Part shown: positions 35,958 through 48,191 of the stretch, piece after piece | Layout: every line of letters starts with the position of its first letter | Position numbering within the stretch: position 1 is the first letter of the stretch | Assembly: GCA_963920765.1 (NCBI GenBank) | Contig: OY987242.1 | Coordinates: 16,392,002 to 16,456,001, forward strand | Reading direction: 5' to 3' | Length of the DNA stretch: 64,000 nucleotides | From: Ulota crispa | Lineage: Eukaryota; Streptophyta; Bryopsida; Orthotrichales; Orthotrichaceae | Translations under genes and position numbers: made by a program | The notes under the pieces: generated by a model | What the model was told of the DNA's origin: nothing | Databases searched by the model: none | What the model saw: the letters and a program-made list of their open reading frames with translations, nothing else

Positions 35958-36200
35958 TGAGGTGTTCAAATCAAGAGCAAATATTCAAACGACAACCGAG
36001 AAAACACATGTTCAATCCAAAACCGAGCGAGAAAACATTCAAACCATAACCGAGCGAGCAAATATCCAAACCTCAACCGAGCGAGCAAATATCCAAACCT
36101 CAACCGAGCGAGCAAATATTCATGACACAACCGAGCGAGCAGATGTTTAAATCATAACCGAGCGAGCAAATAATCAGATCACCGCGGAGGGAAGCTTTCC
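35958..36200. repeat. 27-bp minisatellite upstream of the peroxiredoxin
   Basis: About seven to nine imperfect copies of a 27-bp unit built around AACCGAGCGAGCAAATATTC. It lies about 250 bp upstream of the peroxiredoxin ATG (minus strand), within the presumed 5' UTR, leader intron or promoter. Confidence 0.85.
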
Positions 36201-36650
36201 AAGTGACTTTTCCCGTGAGTTACCGTGAATACGAACAAGGAAGAAAGCACGAGCACAACAAGGAGAGCTCCAAAAAAACAGAGGAAAACAGAGCAAATGT
36301 TCGATCCAAAACCGAGCGAGCAAATACTCAAACCACAACCTAGCGAGCAAATATTCAAATCACGGCCGAGCGAGCTTTCCAAGTGACTTCGACTGTTAGT
36401 TACCGTGAATACGTACAAGAAAGAAAGCACGAGGATTACAAGGAGAGCTCCAAACTGTACCTCCAAATGCACAGAAAAAACAGAGGAAAACAGAGCAAAG
36501 TTCAATCCAAAACCAAGAGAGCAAGTATTCTAATCACGGCCGAGCAAGCTTTCCAAGTGAGTTTGCCCGTTAGTTACCGTGAATACATCCACGAAAGAAA
36601 GCACGAGGAATAGAAGAGGAGCTGAAAACTATACCTTCAAATGCAGAGGA
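36181..36650. repeat. higher-order repeat upstream of the peroxiredoxin
   Basis: Three imperfect copies of a unit of roughly 170-190 bp, each holding AGCTTTCCAAGTGA, GTTAGTTACCGTGAATAC and GAAAGCACGAG, with single 27-mer units between them. In two copies the minus strand reads GCATTTGRAGGTAYAG, a splice-donor-like junction, so the array may include repeated leader exons. Confidence 0.75.
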
Positions 36651-36804
36651 AGACAGAGGAAAACAGAGGAAGGCAGGGGAGAAGAGACGCCAAGCCGGAA
36701 TGCGGGGGGGAAGAGGAAGACGTGGAGCAAATAAGGGGGCGGAGAAAGGGCGGGGGAAGGTGAAGGAAGTTTGTGGAAGTTTATGGGCCATGCGGGTGCC
36801 GATG

Positions 36805-36861
36805 CATGCATGGGCATCCGCGACATGTCAAGTGCTGGCCATCAGGTTCTCGCCACGTGGC
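36805..36861 (-). promoter_or_regulatory. RY element and G-box/ABRE upstream of the peroxiredoxin
   Basis: CATGCATG (36805-36812) is a perfect RY motif and GCCACGTGGC (36852-36861) is a palindromic G-box with an ABRE core. They lie about 1.1 kb upstream of the ATG but only 150-220 bp beyond the repeat array that probably holds the leader. RY plus ABRE is the known ABI3/ABA signature of seed and desiccation genes, and fits 1-Cys Prx. Function here is inferred. Confidence 0.5.
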
Positions 36862-36904
36862 TGGTTAGGGCACCCCCTCCAAGTTTAAAAGGTGCACTTT
36901 TATT

Positions 36905-37723
36905 TTTGCAATGACTGCGGGTTTTTTCTAGAAAGCTCGTGCCGAATTTTGTGAAGTGGCACATGAAATTTCATAGGTGGGTATGTTTGCACTTGGTGTT
37001 GAGAGTGGTAGTAGCTAAAAATAATTACAGTACATGCATTTGGATATGCATTTGGATATACTTTTATAGTGTATTCATGTTGTTAATATCACGCTTAATT
37101 CCTGAGCGCCAGGTTGACATTATATTGTCGATGGGCCCACAAACTTTATCTCACTTTTTTTCTCAATCTGTATGGTGCAACCAATCATGGTTGGTCCCTA
37201 TTAGCAAAGAAGGTAGTCCTTTTTCAAATCCTGCAATCACTTTTTTTGGATGTAATTTTTCAAGCTGTGGTGGCCATTAAACCCCCCATTTTCTCCTCAA
37301 TCCTAAAATAACTCTGGGCTCTTAGAGGTTAATACTAAGTGTGAACATCAATGGTGTGAGTGCATGACTTGACAATTAAGTAATTCAGCAAAGGTTAATT
37401 GTGGCAACTGGTGGCAAAAAGGGACAAAAGTCTGTTTTTAGTTCAATGTCCACTTTAAAAAAAAAATGTCACATGTTGTAACTTGTCTAAAGGTGACTTT
37501 ATATTTGCATTGATTGCGGATTTTTCTAGAAAGCTTGTACCAAATTTTGTGATGTGGCACATGAGATTTCATAGGTGGATGTATTCATACTTGGTGTTGA
37601 GAGTGGTAGTAGCTAAGGATAATTAGATGCATTTGGACACACCTTTAGACTGCATTCATTTTATTAATATCACTCTTAACACCAAGTGTGAACATCAATG
37701 ATGTGAGTGCATGACTTGACCAT
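36905..37723. repeat. tandem segmental duplication
   Basis: A block of several hundred bp (36905-37470) is repeated from about 37495, with matching anchors GGCACATGARATTTCATAGG, TTGAGAGTGGTAGTAGCTAA and GTGAGTGCATGACTTGAC. The first copy contains the family J insert. The second is broken by the LTR element and resumes at 39371 (TAAGTAATTTAGCAAAGGTT). Confidence 0.8.
37099..37328. mobile_element. TTAA-type MITE, family J copy 1, with a paired empty site
   Basis: TTAA lies at 37095-37098 and 37329-37332. A tandem duplicate of the surrounding DNA has a single TTAA (37676-37679) between the same flanks: ATATCACKCTTAA and the following AAGTGTGAACATCAATG. Insertion therefore duplicated only TTAA. 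Confidence 0.85.
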
Positions 37724-39367
37724 TGTCAGGTAGTGAGAAGTTTGCCTCGGGAAATTGCTGGGATTCTAGCTGCAGCCTATCTCATATCAATAGATGGAAT
37801 GATACCATAAAATAAAATATAGTTCTCTAAAACAAAGCTACAAGAAGATAAGAAACCAAAGCAAAAAGAAGAAAGAAGAAACATGGAGTATGTAAAATAT
37901 ATAATGAAGAACATCTCATCTTTTTCCAAATAGGCCTTCACTTATATACTAAAGAGAGAAGACATATAGTAAAAGTCCTCCTCCATTGGTCCATGAGTTA
38001 CTTTAAATAAAAATAACTCTAAGGGAAAAGCTACCTTCTTTTATTGGTCCATAGAATCTCTTTACTAAAGAAAAATCCAATGAACTCCAGTCAACTAACA
38101 CTCATGTATGGTTGTTGCCTCATCAAAACCTTATTCGGGAAAACCTTACTAATCAAGAACAAAACTGCGGATGAAAGAAAAAGAATACAACACCTCACAC
38201 ATATTATAATCTAATGACTTTCTTTACTTTTATCATATGTCGTAATTTACATCACGACATCCACTCCCTCCAAACCTACACATCCTCCGGTATGTGCCAA
38301 CCTTCAATCTTCTTCCTCTTCTTCTTCAAATCAAATATAATCTTCATCTTCTTCTTTTTTCTTTTCTTTTTCATATAAGTATGTAATGCCTTCACCATAG
38401 TTGTCTTAGCATTCAATTGCATTTTCTTCTTCCTAACATTGCTATTAAGCTTATGGAAAATCCATCTTGGTATACCTAGAGCTCCTTTCATTGAAACTCA
38501 ATTCAGCATCCAAAATCTTGATCTTTTGAATTCATCTTTCATGCATGTCAATTGAAGGTTAAATATAAAACAAAAGCTTGTAAGCAATACATATGGTTTT
38601 GGCTTAGTCTTCATTTGCATTTACATCTTCCTGACATTGCTATTAAACTATGGCAATCCGTCTTGGTATTACTGCAGAGCCTCCATTATTGAAGCCCGAT
38701 TTTAGCATCCAAGATCAAAATCCTCCCAATTCACCTTTCATGCTTGTCAATAGAAGACTCAAAATCAAATTAAACCTTGTAAGTATCAAATATGCAATAT
38801 CCTCCATCTCATCAAAATAAAATAAGCTGCCCCAAAGCTCTCTCAGTGGAAGCACCAAATGCCGAGTAGAGAGGAGTTTGCCTTGAGAAATCATTGGGTC
38901 TAGCTGCAACCTATCTCATATCAATAGATGGAAAGATACCATGTCATATAATTTTGCTCTATAAAACAAAGTTGCAAGAAGATAAAAAAACAAAAATATG
39001 CAAGAAGAAGAGTAAGATATGGAGTATGTAAAATATATTATGAGGAACATCTCATCTTTTCTCAAGTAGGTTTTCACCTATATACTAAAGAGAGAAGACA
39101 TAAAGTAAAAGTCCTTCTCTATTATTGGTCATTGAGTTACTTTAAATAAAAATAACTCTAAGGTAAAAATTACTCTCTATTATTGGTCCTTGGAATCTCT
39201 TTACTAAAGTAAACTATGGTTGTTGCCTCATCAAAACCTTATTCGGGAGTACCTTTTTAAACAAGGACAAAACCGTGGATGAAAGAAAAAGAGTACAACA
39301 CCTCACACATATTATAATATAATTAATTTACTTATTTTTACCATATGCCGTGATTTACATCACGACA
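37724..39367 (-). mobile_element. small non-autonomous LTR retrotransposon (TRIM-like), fossil
   Basis: Read on the minus strand: 5' LTR 39367-38860, internal region 38859-38260 (about 600 bp), 3' LTR 38259-37724. The internal region begins TTTGGTGCTTCCACTGAGAG, a plausible primer-binding region, and ends with the purine-rich GTTTGGAGGGAGTGGA before the 3' LTR. It has no gag or pol. The LTRs are clearly diverged from each other, so it is older than the palindrome at 4103-5193, with which it shares its LTR family. Confidence 0.8.
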
Positions 39368-39810
39368 CCCCTAAGTAATTTAGCAAAGGTTACATGTGGT
39401 AACTAGTGACAAAATGGATAAAAGTCCATTTTTAGTTCAATGTCCAACTTAAAAATAAAAGTGTTATAAGTTGTAACCAATGGCAAGAGGGACAAAAGTT
39501 CATTTTTAATTTGACAATGTCCACTTAAATTAAGAGTAGAGTACAAGTTTAACCAAAATAAAAATCAAACATGAATAAAAGTGTAAAAGTTATAAATGAT
39601 TTTTTTTTAATAAATCTTAACCTATGCTAAATGGATGCTCAATGATTTTTTTAATATAAATCTCAACCTATGCTAAGTGAAATCACCATTGTTCTTTTAG
39701 CTTAGCTAAATGGGGCGACAAACTAGTACCTTCATAACCCTAATAGTTGTAATTATCAAATCATCAACTAATGGAGGTTGCATGATATCAACTATTTTGA
39801 TATGGCACTT

Positions 39811-40028
39811 GAAAAGCTTTGGATTCATAAACAAACATTTCTCCATACAAATATATCACATGAAACCTTTGCATTCAAACATAGAAAACTTTATCATAAT
39901 AAAAGAATCAATGATACGTGAAAAGCTTTGGATTCATAAACAAACATTTCTCCATACAAATATATCACATGAAACCTTTGCATTCAAACATAGAAAACTT
40001 TATCATAATAAAAGAATCAATGATACGT
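39811..40028. repeat. perfect 109-bp tandem duplication
   Basis: Two identical units, 39811-39919 and 39920-40028, each beginning GAAAAGCTTTGGATTC. Flanking DNA resembles 25010-25130 (GAGGTTGCATGATATCAACT), so it is part of a dispersed repeat. Confidence 0.9.
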
Positions 40029-41954
40029 GAAAAGCTTTGAACAGTTTTGCAGAAAAACATTTTTCACATACAAAAACATCTCCGGTTTCCATTAGATCTT
40101 AGGATAAATATAATTTCCATACTAAAAAACAATAACACGTGAAAACTGTAGTAGGCAAACGTTTTTCTCATACAAAAAGCATCTCAGCAATCCATCGTTA
40201 GGACAACCGGTTTTTCCATACAGAAGAGACTTTCATCACATGAAAAACATCCGCTTTAATGACATTTCTTTTCTATATCTATACTTCAAATCAGGCTATT
40301 TGTTTGTTCGTCATATTGAGATCTCTTGGACTGTGTGTCTCCCGTTGTGTACTTGATACCATTGGAAAGGTCTCAAAAAGGAAGGCAGTACATGGGCTTG
40401 GTTTCCTGACATTTGGGCGTATGGCAGAAAAGTTATTGAATTTCAAAATTTTATATGGATTAAAAATTTAGAAAATTACCGATTGGCCAAAGACAAATTT
40501 TGTGTAAAAATATGGTAGAGTACAAGTTAAACTAAAGTATAATTTGGATGTTCACTTAAAAATCAAGTAGAATACAAGTTTAATTGAAGTAAAATACAAG
40601 TTTAACCACGGGTGGCATGAGGAGACATCATGGGGGGGCATGACGGGTGAAAATTGGGCCAATGGCACAGGGCCACACTAGTGTATATTATATTTGTAAC
40701 TCAACTTCATCATAAAAAGTAGCTAGAAAAAAAGGATGATTTCAAAAGGGGTTAAGCTTCAGGGATATCACTTAGTGTATCTATAACTAACCACATGAGT
40801 TAAGTGATTTTTTATCCCCTTCTTTATTTTTAAATGAATTATGATTTCAACTTACAATTTTGAGCATTGTTTAATTAGGACTATAGGATTCTATTGCCAA
40901 AATCTTCAAGCCAAATTGTATATGGAATGAATTTTAGAGAAAGTTGAAAAATGAACTAAAATGGCATGTTTTTCAACTCAAATATTTATAAAGAACACAA
41001 TTAGATGATTATTGCATCAATATTCAAGAAATATAAACTTTCAAAAGAGCCTCATTTTTCAGATTTTTTTTATGTGTTTCTTAAAATGTTATTTTTTATA
41101 TAAGATAGGGGTGTGAAAGTAATTTTCAGCTCTATAGTGTATCTTTTACTTCAAAAGTTTGTAACTAATTATTTTTAACAAATAAAAATATTGATAATTC
41201 AAAGCATAAACTTTCAAAGTAGGAGAATCTACTCATGTTTATTTCTTTTCCTTTTATATAAATTTTAAAACATAAGATAGGTGTCCAAAATCTTAACCCA
41301 CGTAGTTTTAAAAAAACCCCTAAGTGATCTCCCCGAGGGTTAAGCATCTTTGGGTGAATGTTAACAAAACCAAACTATTGAGTTTGTGGGCCACAAGCTA
41401 AATTGGTTTGGCATGAATCGCTTCTGTGAAGATTGTTATTGTATTTATGTTATAAAGCACCAATGTTTGTTTGTCAATGGAAATTCAAAATTCTCCTTTA
41501 ACATCAAAATTTCGAAATTCTTTATGAAAGAGGAGGGTAGAAGAGGAAAAGGTTTGTCAAGGGAAGTTCAAAAGTCATTGGAAACTCAAGAATGAGGGAG
41601 AGGAAGAGGGAGAGAAACAAAATCTGAAAGAGGAAGGTAAAGAGAGAGGAACAAGTAGTGAACAAGACGAACGTTTGAGACAAAGAAAGGAAAGCAAGTG
41701 AGATTGCACAAAGCATAAGCAATACATACTTGTTATTAAAAGTTCCTCAGAACAAAATTGGTTCTTGACATATTGGTAACCTCTCTATAGTGAACATTTC
41801 TTGAGGGATTGTGTTGGCTAATACGTAAGTTTTAAATTATTATGTTGACGATACAATGACATTTTGTTAGTTTGAAAAAAAGTATTATAAGCCACAATTC
41901 AAAATAATTGCAAAGCGCATTTTGGTTTATGAAAATTATACAAAATCATGTTAA
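40029..41954. other. no gene seen
   Basis: AT-rich DNA with diffuse repeats, such as ACTAAAGTATAATTTGGATG-like tracts near 40530. The frames are short and not coding-like. Confidence 0.65.
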
Positions 41955-42200
41955 AAAAATTCATAATAAAAGGGCAAAACATCATAAGCCGTGAGCTTAG
42001 ATTTTTGATCAAAATAATCAAATTCACCTATAATTGTGTAAATAGGATCTTAAACTATACATTTTTAATTTCTATCTTTCATATTGTCATTTTTTTTAGT
42101 TTTTCTACAGATTTTGAGCTTGAAATTGTTTACTTCTCACCAAATCTTGGCTCACCGCTCACAGGATCACAACTTTATACTCAGGAAATAATGCCGTTTA
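41955..42200. mobile_element. family K MITE, copy 2 (diffuse ends)
   Basis: It shares AAGCCGTGAGCTTAGATTTT, CACCTATAATTGTG, AATCTTGGCTCACCGCTCAC with the other K copies. Both ends are too divergent to place exactly. Confidence 0.5.
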
Positions 42201-42960
42201 GGGCAGAACTTACATATAAACAACTAGATCCAATGATACGCATGGCAAAATCAATTCAAGCTTACCAAAAAAAAGACATATCACATTCAAATGTGACACT
42301 TTTAAAGAAACTTGCAACATTGCATGATCACACTTTTTATTTCACTCATGTACATTAAATGGATTCTGAGGTAGAAATGAACACAAGACAAGGTTTCATT
42401 TCTCCCAAGTTAGTTCTTTCGTTATTTTTTAACTTGCTCCATGACGACTCTACACTAACCAATCTTGTCTTGTATCAAACAAGTTAGTACAGTGGTGCTT
42501 GGTTAGCGTCAACCTCTGTAAGAGTAACAATTGAATAAGATCACAGCCCCATTCCCTTTTTGTTCAAAAGCATGTATTATGAGCTTGGTTAAGGTTAAGT
42601 GCTTGCATATGGTCAATGTTTTCTTTTCATCAATTCCCATTTTGATTCTTTAATTAGAAAAGCATGTGGTTAGTGTCCCAAGAACATGGGTGGGAAAGCA
42701 CCTCCAAAGTTGCAACCTTTGGAATAAGGGAAAGTAACACAAATGGAGGGTTTGAGTATGATCAATGGTGGGATAAGGTCAACACTTTCTACAAGCCCAA
42801 AGTGTTGATGCTAACTAAGCACCATTGTATTTATGCTTTCCGTATAAATTTACAACCTACAAAAAGAGAGTGTAAAAAAGGAGAGAAACATTAAAATACC
42901 TGCAATATTTGTTCTAATCTTTAAATGGGAGATTGGTTATTCTGGCCAAAAGTAGGTTAA

Positions 42961-43083
42961 GGGTATGTTCACACTTGGTACTACAAGGGGTATTAGTGAA
43001 GAAAAATTAGATGCATTTAGAAACATTTTTAGATTGCATTCATATTACTAATACCTTTCCTAACACCAAGTGTGAACACACCC
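42961..43083. mobile_element. short foldback MITE, Harbinger-like
   Basis: The ends GGGTATGTTCACACTTGGT and ACCAAGTGTGAACACACCC are inverse, flanked by TAA on both sides. A 3-bp TAA duplication fits PIF/Harbinger (Tourist). Related sequence (CACTTGGTGTTGAGAGTGG) occurs in the duplication at 36.9-37.7 kb. Confidence 0.7.
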
Positions 43084-43541
43084 TAATGCAAACATGGAAA
43101 TTGCTTGGTATAGTGATGTGAAAAAGTGCTTACACAATATAATACTATTGCCAAGAATTTCATAAGCCATAATTACATGCTACCCTCATAAAAATTACAA
43201 GAAAATTAGCATGAAGCTTAACACCGTCCCTATGAATTTTCTCACAATTTGGGGTACCTAAAATATGAGTGCCTTCAACAAGGCTTTTTTTTTTACCTTC
43301 CATGATGAAACACGTCTTCATGATCACTAAAAAAAAATATACATATATGATAAATGGCTCTCTTCCATTTAACAAATACTTTTTTTGGTCACCCATAGGA
43401 CAAAACCCCCCACATTGACGTTTAAGGATTTTAAAAATAAAAAAGAGAGCTCACTGATCGTTAACTTGGCTAAATTTTGCAAAATTGCTACCAAGATATT
43501 CATGCTTGTAAAAGAAGTTGTGAACTGAGTTACACCGTTAA

Positions 43542-44470
43542 CCCCTAAAGCACAAAACATCTTTTTTGGCAACATAGCAACTGTGGGCAATTCATTACCA
43601 ATGGGATTTTTATTAATGAAATTTTCACATATGATGTGTCCAAGGAGTAGCTTTAAGGCCCAACAATTTTCATAACTTTTCACTTCATGGTTCAAAATTT
43701 ATTGTATGATAAGTAGATTTCTTTGCTTGGCAAGCAACAAAAAGTATTCTTTAAAAATTACATTTTTTGAGTTTTGTTTTTTGAAATTGGTGCTTTAGAT
43801 TTATATACACTTGAAAAGCTTTGAATCATTCCATTTTGATCAATGAGATGAAAGTTATAAGGAGATTTTGCTTGCGGGTAGTTATGGATTCTCTACTCTA
43901 AAATAAAGTTTGAAGTACATCAATTTACTCGATTTTCAATATTTTAGAAAAAAAAAAAAAACCAAAAGATGTAGATTGTTTATCACAACATTACAACCAT
44001 TTGGATTGGATTTTTTCATTTCTATTATTAAGTTCTTAACAATTTAGTGGTTTGAATCATTCTCTGCTTCTTTTTACTTACTATTTTTTTTCCATGTGTT
44101 TTACAATTCCAAATGATTTGAAAATTTTCAAATGTGTATCCATCTTGCTTTGAAGAACATATCCAAAAATTACAACCATTTTGGAGTTCTTTTCAAAAAA
44201 ATTGACCTTTTTGTAGTGTAGCTTCTTGGATTTTTGTAGGGACAAAAATTGGCTTTTTGTCAATTCAAACTCAAAAATCTAACAAACTACCTAGTGAAAA
44301 CTCTTGCATTTTTTTTCACATCTTTTGATACTAGTGTAGTACAAGATTGTACCACTACATTTGTCCAAAAAAAGTTTCTTTTTCTAAAATTTGGTACTTG
44401 TACTAGAAATGACAGTTTTGGAGCAGTTTTTGGAAATTTGAGCTTTTTAGCAGTGTTTTTAGCAACTTGA
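43542..44470. mobile_element. family C repeat, copy 3
   Basis: It starts CCCCTAAAGCACAAAACATC after TTAA (43538-43541) and matches copy 1 over its whole length. The right boundary is unclear; family A begins at 44525. Confidence 0.65.
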
Positions 44471-44524
44471 GCTAAAGATAAAAATCATGTTTGAGATAAC
44501 TGGAGGTCCTTGATGTTAATTTCA

Positions 44525-45397
44525 TGGGAATTGATATGTGTACCACACCCTTTCAATTAGTGTACCACACCCCCAAAGTAAATTTTAGATTTTTACCATC
44601 AAAAAGCTGAATTTGAAAATGTAGAATTCAGATTTGGACTTAGAAACCATGATTTAGTCTAGAACCACAAAAAAAGTTGCAATTCAACAACACCCAATGA
44701 AAAAGCTTATCTTTTTTTACAAACAAAAGTAAAAGTAACACTTTTCTCCTTAACTAAACTTTCTTATTGGGTGTTGTTGAATTGCAACTTTTTTTATGGT
44801 TCTAGACAAATCATGGTCTGTAAGTCCAAATTTGAATTCCAAATTTTCAAACTCAGCTTTTTGATGGTAGAAATCTAAAATTTACTCTAGGGTGTGGTAC
44901 AATAATTGAAAGGGTCATAATATTCAGTAGCCTAAAGAGAGGCTGCTTTTCCCTCTCTTCAGGTATCATCCACGAACTTCATCTTGACACACAAAACAAA
45001 AAATTGGTTTTTTTATTTTTTTATTTTTTTATTTTTATTTTATTTTTAAATTGGCTGGCCCCCACATTGATGTAAGTGCACTAAACTGAGCCTCTCTTTC
45101 ATAAACTCTCTCACAAATTCAACCAAGTGTCCCCATAGCTAAAGATAGGTGTGGAATATTCCACACCATTTCATTTGGAGGGAGAGCAGTGCCTAGGGCA
45201 TTTTTTTTCGAGTCGGCAATCTTCTCCAGATTTTCATATGTCGACAAGCGATTGGGTAAAATCTGAAGGGACCTCGCGCAAGTGGCTAAAACTTGTCAGA
45301 CTTTTCACTAGACTGGCTCCATATCGCCAGAAAAAATGCCCTGGCAGCGCCTGGTAGCGCTACTGAATGTTATGGAGTGGTACACATATCAATTCCC
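44525..45397. mobile_element. hAT-type MITE family A with nested family G
   Basis: An 8-bp target duplication TAATTTCA lies at 44517-44524 and 45398-45405. The outer ends are TGGGAATTGATATGTGTACC and GGTACACATATCAATTCCC. A G element (44916-45374) sits close to the right end. The left part is the family A hairpin. Confidence 0.85.
44916..45374. mobile_element. family G MITE, copy 3, nested in hAT-type MITE
   Basis: The ends CATAATATTCAGTAGC and GCTACTGAATGTTATG match the pair in the GBSS intron, in inverse orientation. A (TTTTTTA)n tract lies at about 45005-45055. Confidence 0.72.
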
Positions 45398-45703
45398 TAA
45401 TTTCAGATTCAGGGCATGTCTTGGAAATGTCGCTCTTAAGGTCCCCTTAATTCTTACACGTGTCGGGCACACTTGCGCACACGCGTACACGCTGGTTACA
45501 ACAAGGCTCCACGAGCCGTGACTGACTCTGAGACCCATTGAATGTTGCAGGTGCATAATCGTGCATTTATAAATTGAAGAGGCATCCACATATATTTTAG
45601 TTTCACCGGCTAATTTCCTACATTTGTTTCCATTTTTCAACAGGTTTGCCACGTACATGAGTTGGATATTTCCCTATATACAAATTAGATAACTGTTCAT
45701 TAA

Positions 45704-46033
45704 CTCTTAAGTGTCCCAGCGACGGGATCATGTCGTTGGAGACCATGACTTGATCTCACTTTTTCTCTTGATTTGTATGGTGAAAGGAGTCGTGGTTGGT
45801 CCTCATCACTTTTTCTCTTGAATTGTACGGTGAAAGTAGTTGTGGTTGGTCCTCATCACTTTTTCTCTTGATTTGTACAGTGAAAGCAGTTGTGGTTGGT
45901 CCTCATCAGCACAGAAGGTAGTCTTTTTTCAAATCCTACGGTCACTTTTTTTGAATGTAATTTTCCAAACTCTAGTGGGCATTAAACCCCCCATTTTCTC
46001 ATAAACCCTAAAACAACTCTAGGTGCTCCTAGG
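45704..46033. mobile_element. TTAA-type MITE, family J copy 2, with a triplicated block
   Basis: TTAA lies at 45700-45703 and 46034-46037. It matches 37099-37328 (AAATCCTRYRRTCACTTTTTTT; ATTAAACCCCCCATTTTCTC). An internal unit of about 50 bp (CACTTTTTCTCTTGATTTGT ... GGTTGGTCCTCAT) occurs three times in tandem at about 45757-45905. Confidence 0.82.
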
Positions 46034-46213
46034 TTAAGGTAAATGATTGGGGCTCAAATTGAATTGATGGAAGAAAGGGTTTGAACAATTATTTTAGGAT
46101 TTTTCTCTTTTGGTTTTTTCATTGTCCTATATGCCAAAGATCTAGTTAATCACAAATTATCAATGAATCAAATGGATGGACAAGATTAATCAAAGAAAGT
46201 CACATCTTTTTAT

Positions 46214-46860
46214 GGAAGGACTAGGAAGACAACCCCTAGCCCAACCTATTACATTTGAGATTATTATTATGTTGAAATATGAAATAAAATCAAAATAATA
46301 TCTTAGCACACATTTGTGTTTACAAGCGCTGCAAACATACAACAAATATGTCTCATTTGTGACATGGTCAAGAGTTAAACTTATAAATGAAGGGAGCAAC
46401 TAGTTTAACTCTTGACCATGTCAGAAATGAGACATACATATTATATGTTCACAATGATTGTAAACATAGATGTGCGCTAAGATATTGTTTTGATTTTATT
46501 TCATATTTCAATATTACACCATATTGTTTAATTTGGGAAAAACAGGTGTCCCACTTTGTGCTCCACTTTAAACCCAAAAAGTCACCCTAAACCAGATTCA
46601 AAAATACTAGATGTAGTGTGAGCCACTAAGAATTTTTCCCTCGCAAATTCCTCCTCTCAGGTGAGGACATGTGTACAAAAAAAATGCTGAGTTCGGTTGT
46701 AGGTGATCACCTAAAACCTTCACCTCAAAATTTGAAAATCCCAAAATTTATTGTTTTTTCCAAATTAACAAATATGGTGTTTGTAGTTAATCTCAAACCT
46801 ATTAGGTTGGGCTATTGGTGGTGTCCTTGCAGCAACTAGGGGTGTCTCCCTAGTCTTTCA
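46214..46860. mobile_element. Mutator-like MITE family D, copy 2
   Basis: It begins GGAAGGACTAGGAAGACAAC and ends with the rough inverse GGGGTGTCTCCCTAGTCTTT. The inner arms are TTTCATATTTCAATAT-type inverse blocks. It is longer on the right side than copy 1. It lacks the TTAA insert of copy 1. Confidence 0.68.
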
Positions 46861-48191
46861 AAAAAAAATAATGCAATTAAATTGTAATCTATATCTATAA
46901 AAGAATCCCATGGATTGTTTTGGATGAAAAGTAAAGAGTTTGAGTGCAACTCTGAGTTGCATTTCATGCATGTAAGTTGCGCCTTTTACATTTTCTTTAT
47001 TTAGCAAATTGCACCTTTTATGTTTTTTATTGTTGCACCTTTTACATTTTCTATTTAACAAATTTCACGATATTTTTGTTGCCCCGTTTGTACAACGGAT
47101 ACGTAAACTAGTATTACATAAAAAAACTTTTAACAGAATCTACTTAGATTTTATCAGTGACTTTCAAACTCCAACTAACTATTTTTTTGCCATTTTAACC
47201 GATTAACCTTTGTGTTGATATTCAATTTTTTTGGGTTCATTGCTCCATGGTTTCATTTTTATTCAATTTTTCATTTAAAGCAAGACCATTGGTCGGCTTT
47301 GAGAGAAGCTTTGGTGATACACTCTTCCTTTTTTCGAAGTAGATGCAGTTGTTCAGTTGTTCAACAATCTTGAGATATTATGGTGCATTTTTTAATACAT
47401 GTGGACTATTTTGACAAAGAAAAAGAGGTTTCATTTGTGTTTAGCATACGGCATCTATGCAAGTAATAGAAAATAGCGTTGACACTTTAGCAAAGATTGT
47501 TTCGAGACATGATTAAAAAAATCGCTTTAATGTATCCACCTTAGAATATTTGCAGCCTTACTTGCCATGCGTGTCATGGGTATGACTAGGCACCAAGCTT
47601 GGATGATAAGAGCATGCTAAGAGTTGCATCAACAAGCCTTGCAAACGGCTAAAGATTATTATAGCTCATTTTAGGTTTCACCAATGACTCTCCAAACTAT
47701 CAAAATGCAGATGCCCTCCCTCAAAGTGTGGAGGCCTTTGCAAACAAAGAATATGGTCTTGTTTTTCCATTTGTTATAGAAACTTATTAGTGACAAAGCC
47801 TTTTTTTTTATTATATTGCCTAGTCACTTCAAGGCTAAACTTGGCATTGTCAAAGCAACCTCAAATGTTAGCATAAAGGCTATTTTGAAAGTTTGACCTC
47901 CTTTCTTTTCCATGGAGAGCTTTGCTAGTGGCAAGAGATCCAACTTGCATCTATGAATATGGACATAGCAACCTTCCATTGGACACACCACTAGAAGTAG
48001 GTTTGAAGTCAAGTGCTTCATACCCCTACATTTGCACCTATGCAATTCAAACTTAGCATGTGAAGCAATGGACCTTGAATTTAATGTTCCTTCTAAGTTT
48101 AGTAGTTTTTTTCCCTAAATCTCAATTGATGGTTGTTCTAGTGACTGACTATGCAATGTATTTGGTGAGTAAAATTGAGAATTAACTCCTC
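46861..48191. other. no gene seen
   Basis: AT-rich DNA. One minus-strand frame at 47824-48045 (Cys-rich start, MHRCKCRGMKH) is not recognised and has no supporting context. Confidence 0.6.

Noticed and set aside
35958-36200. CRISPR-like array upstream of the peroxiredoxin
   Set aside because: The units are contiguous 27-mers without unique spacers, in a eukaryotic gene context; it is a minisatellite.
42664-42894. Plus-strand frame of 76 codons
   Set aside because: No recognised motif, no neighbouring gene and AT-rich surroundings.
47824-48045. Minus-strand Cys-containing frame
   Set aside because: The Cys spacing does not form a clear zinc finger and there is no homologue I can name.
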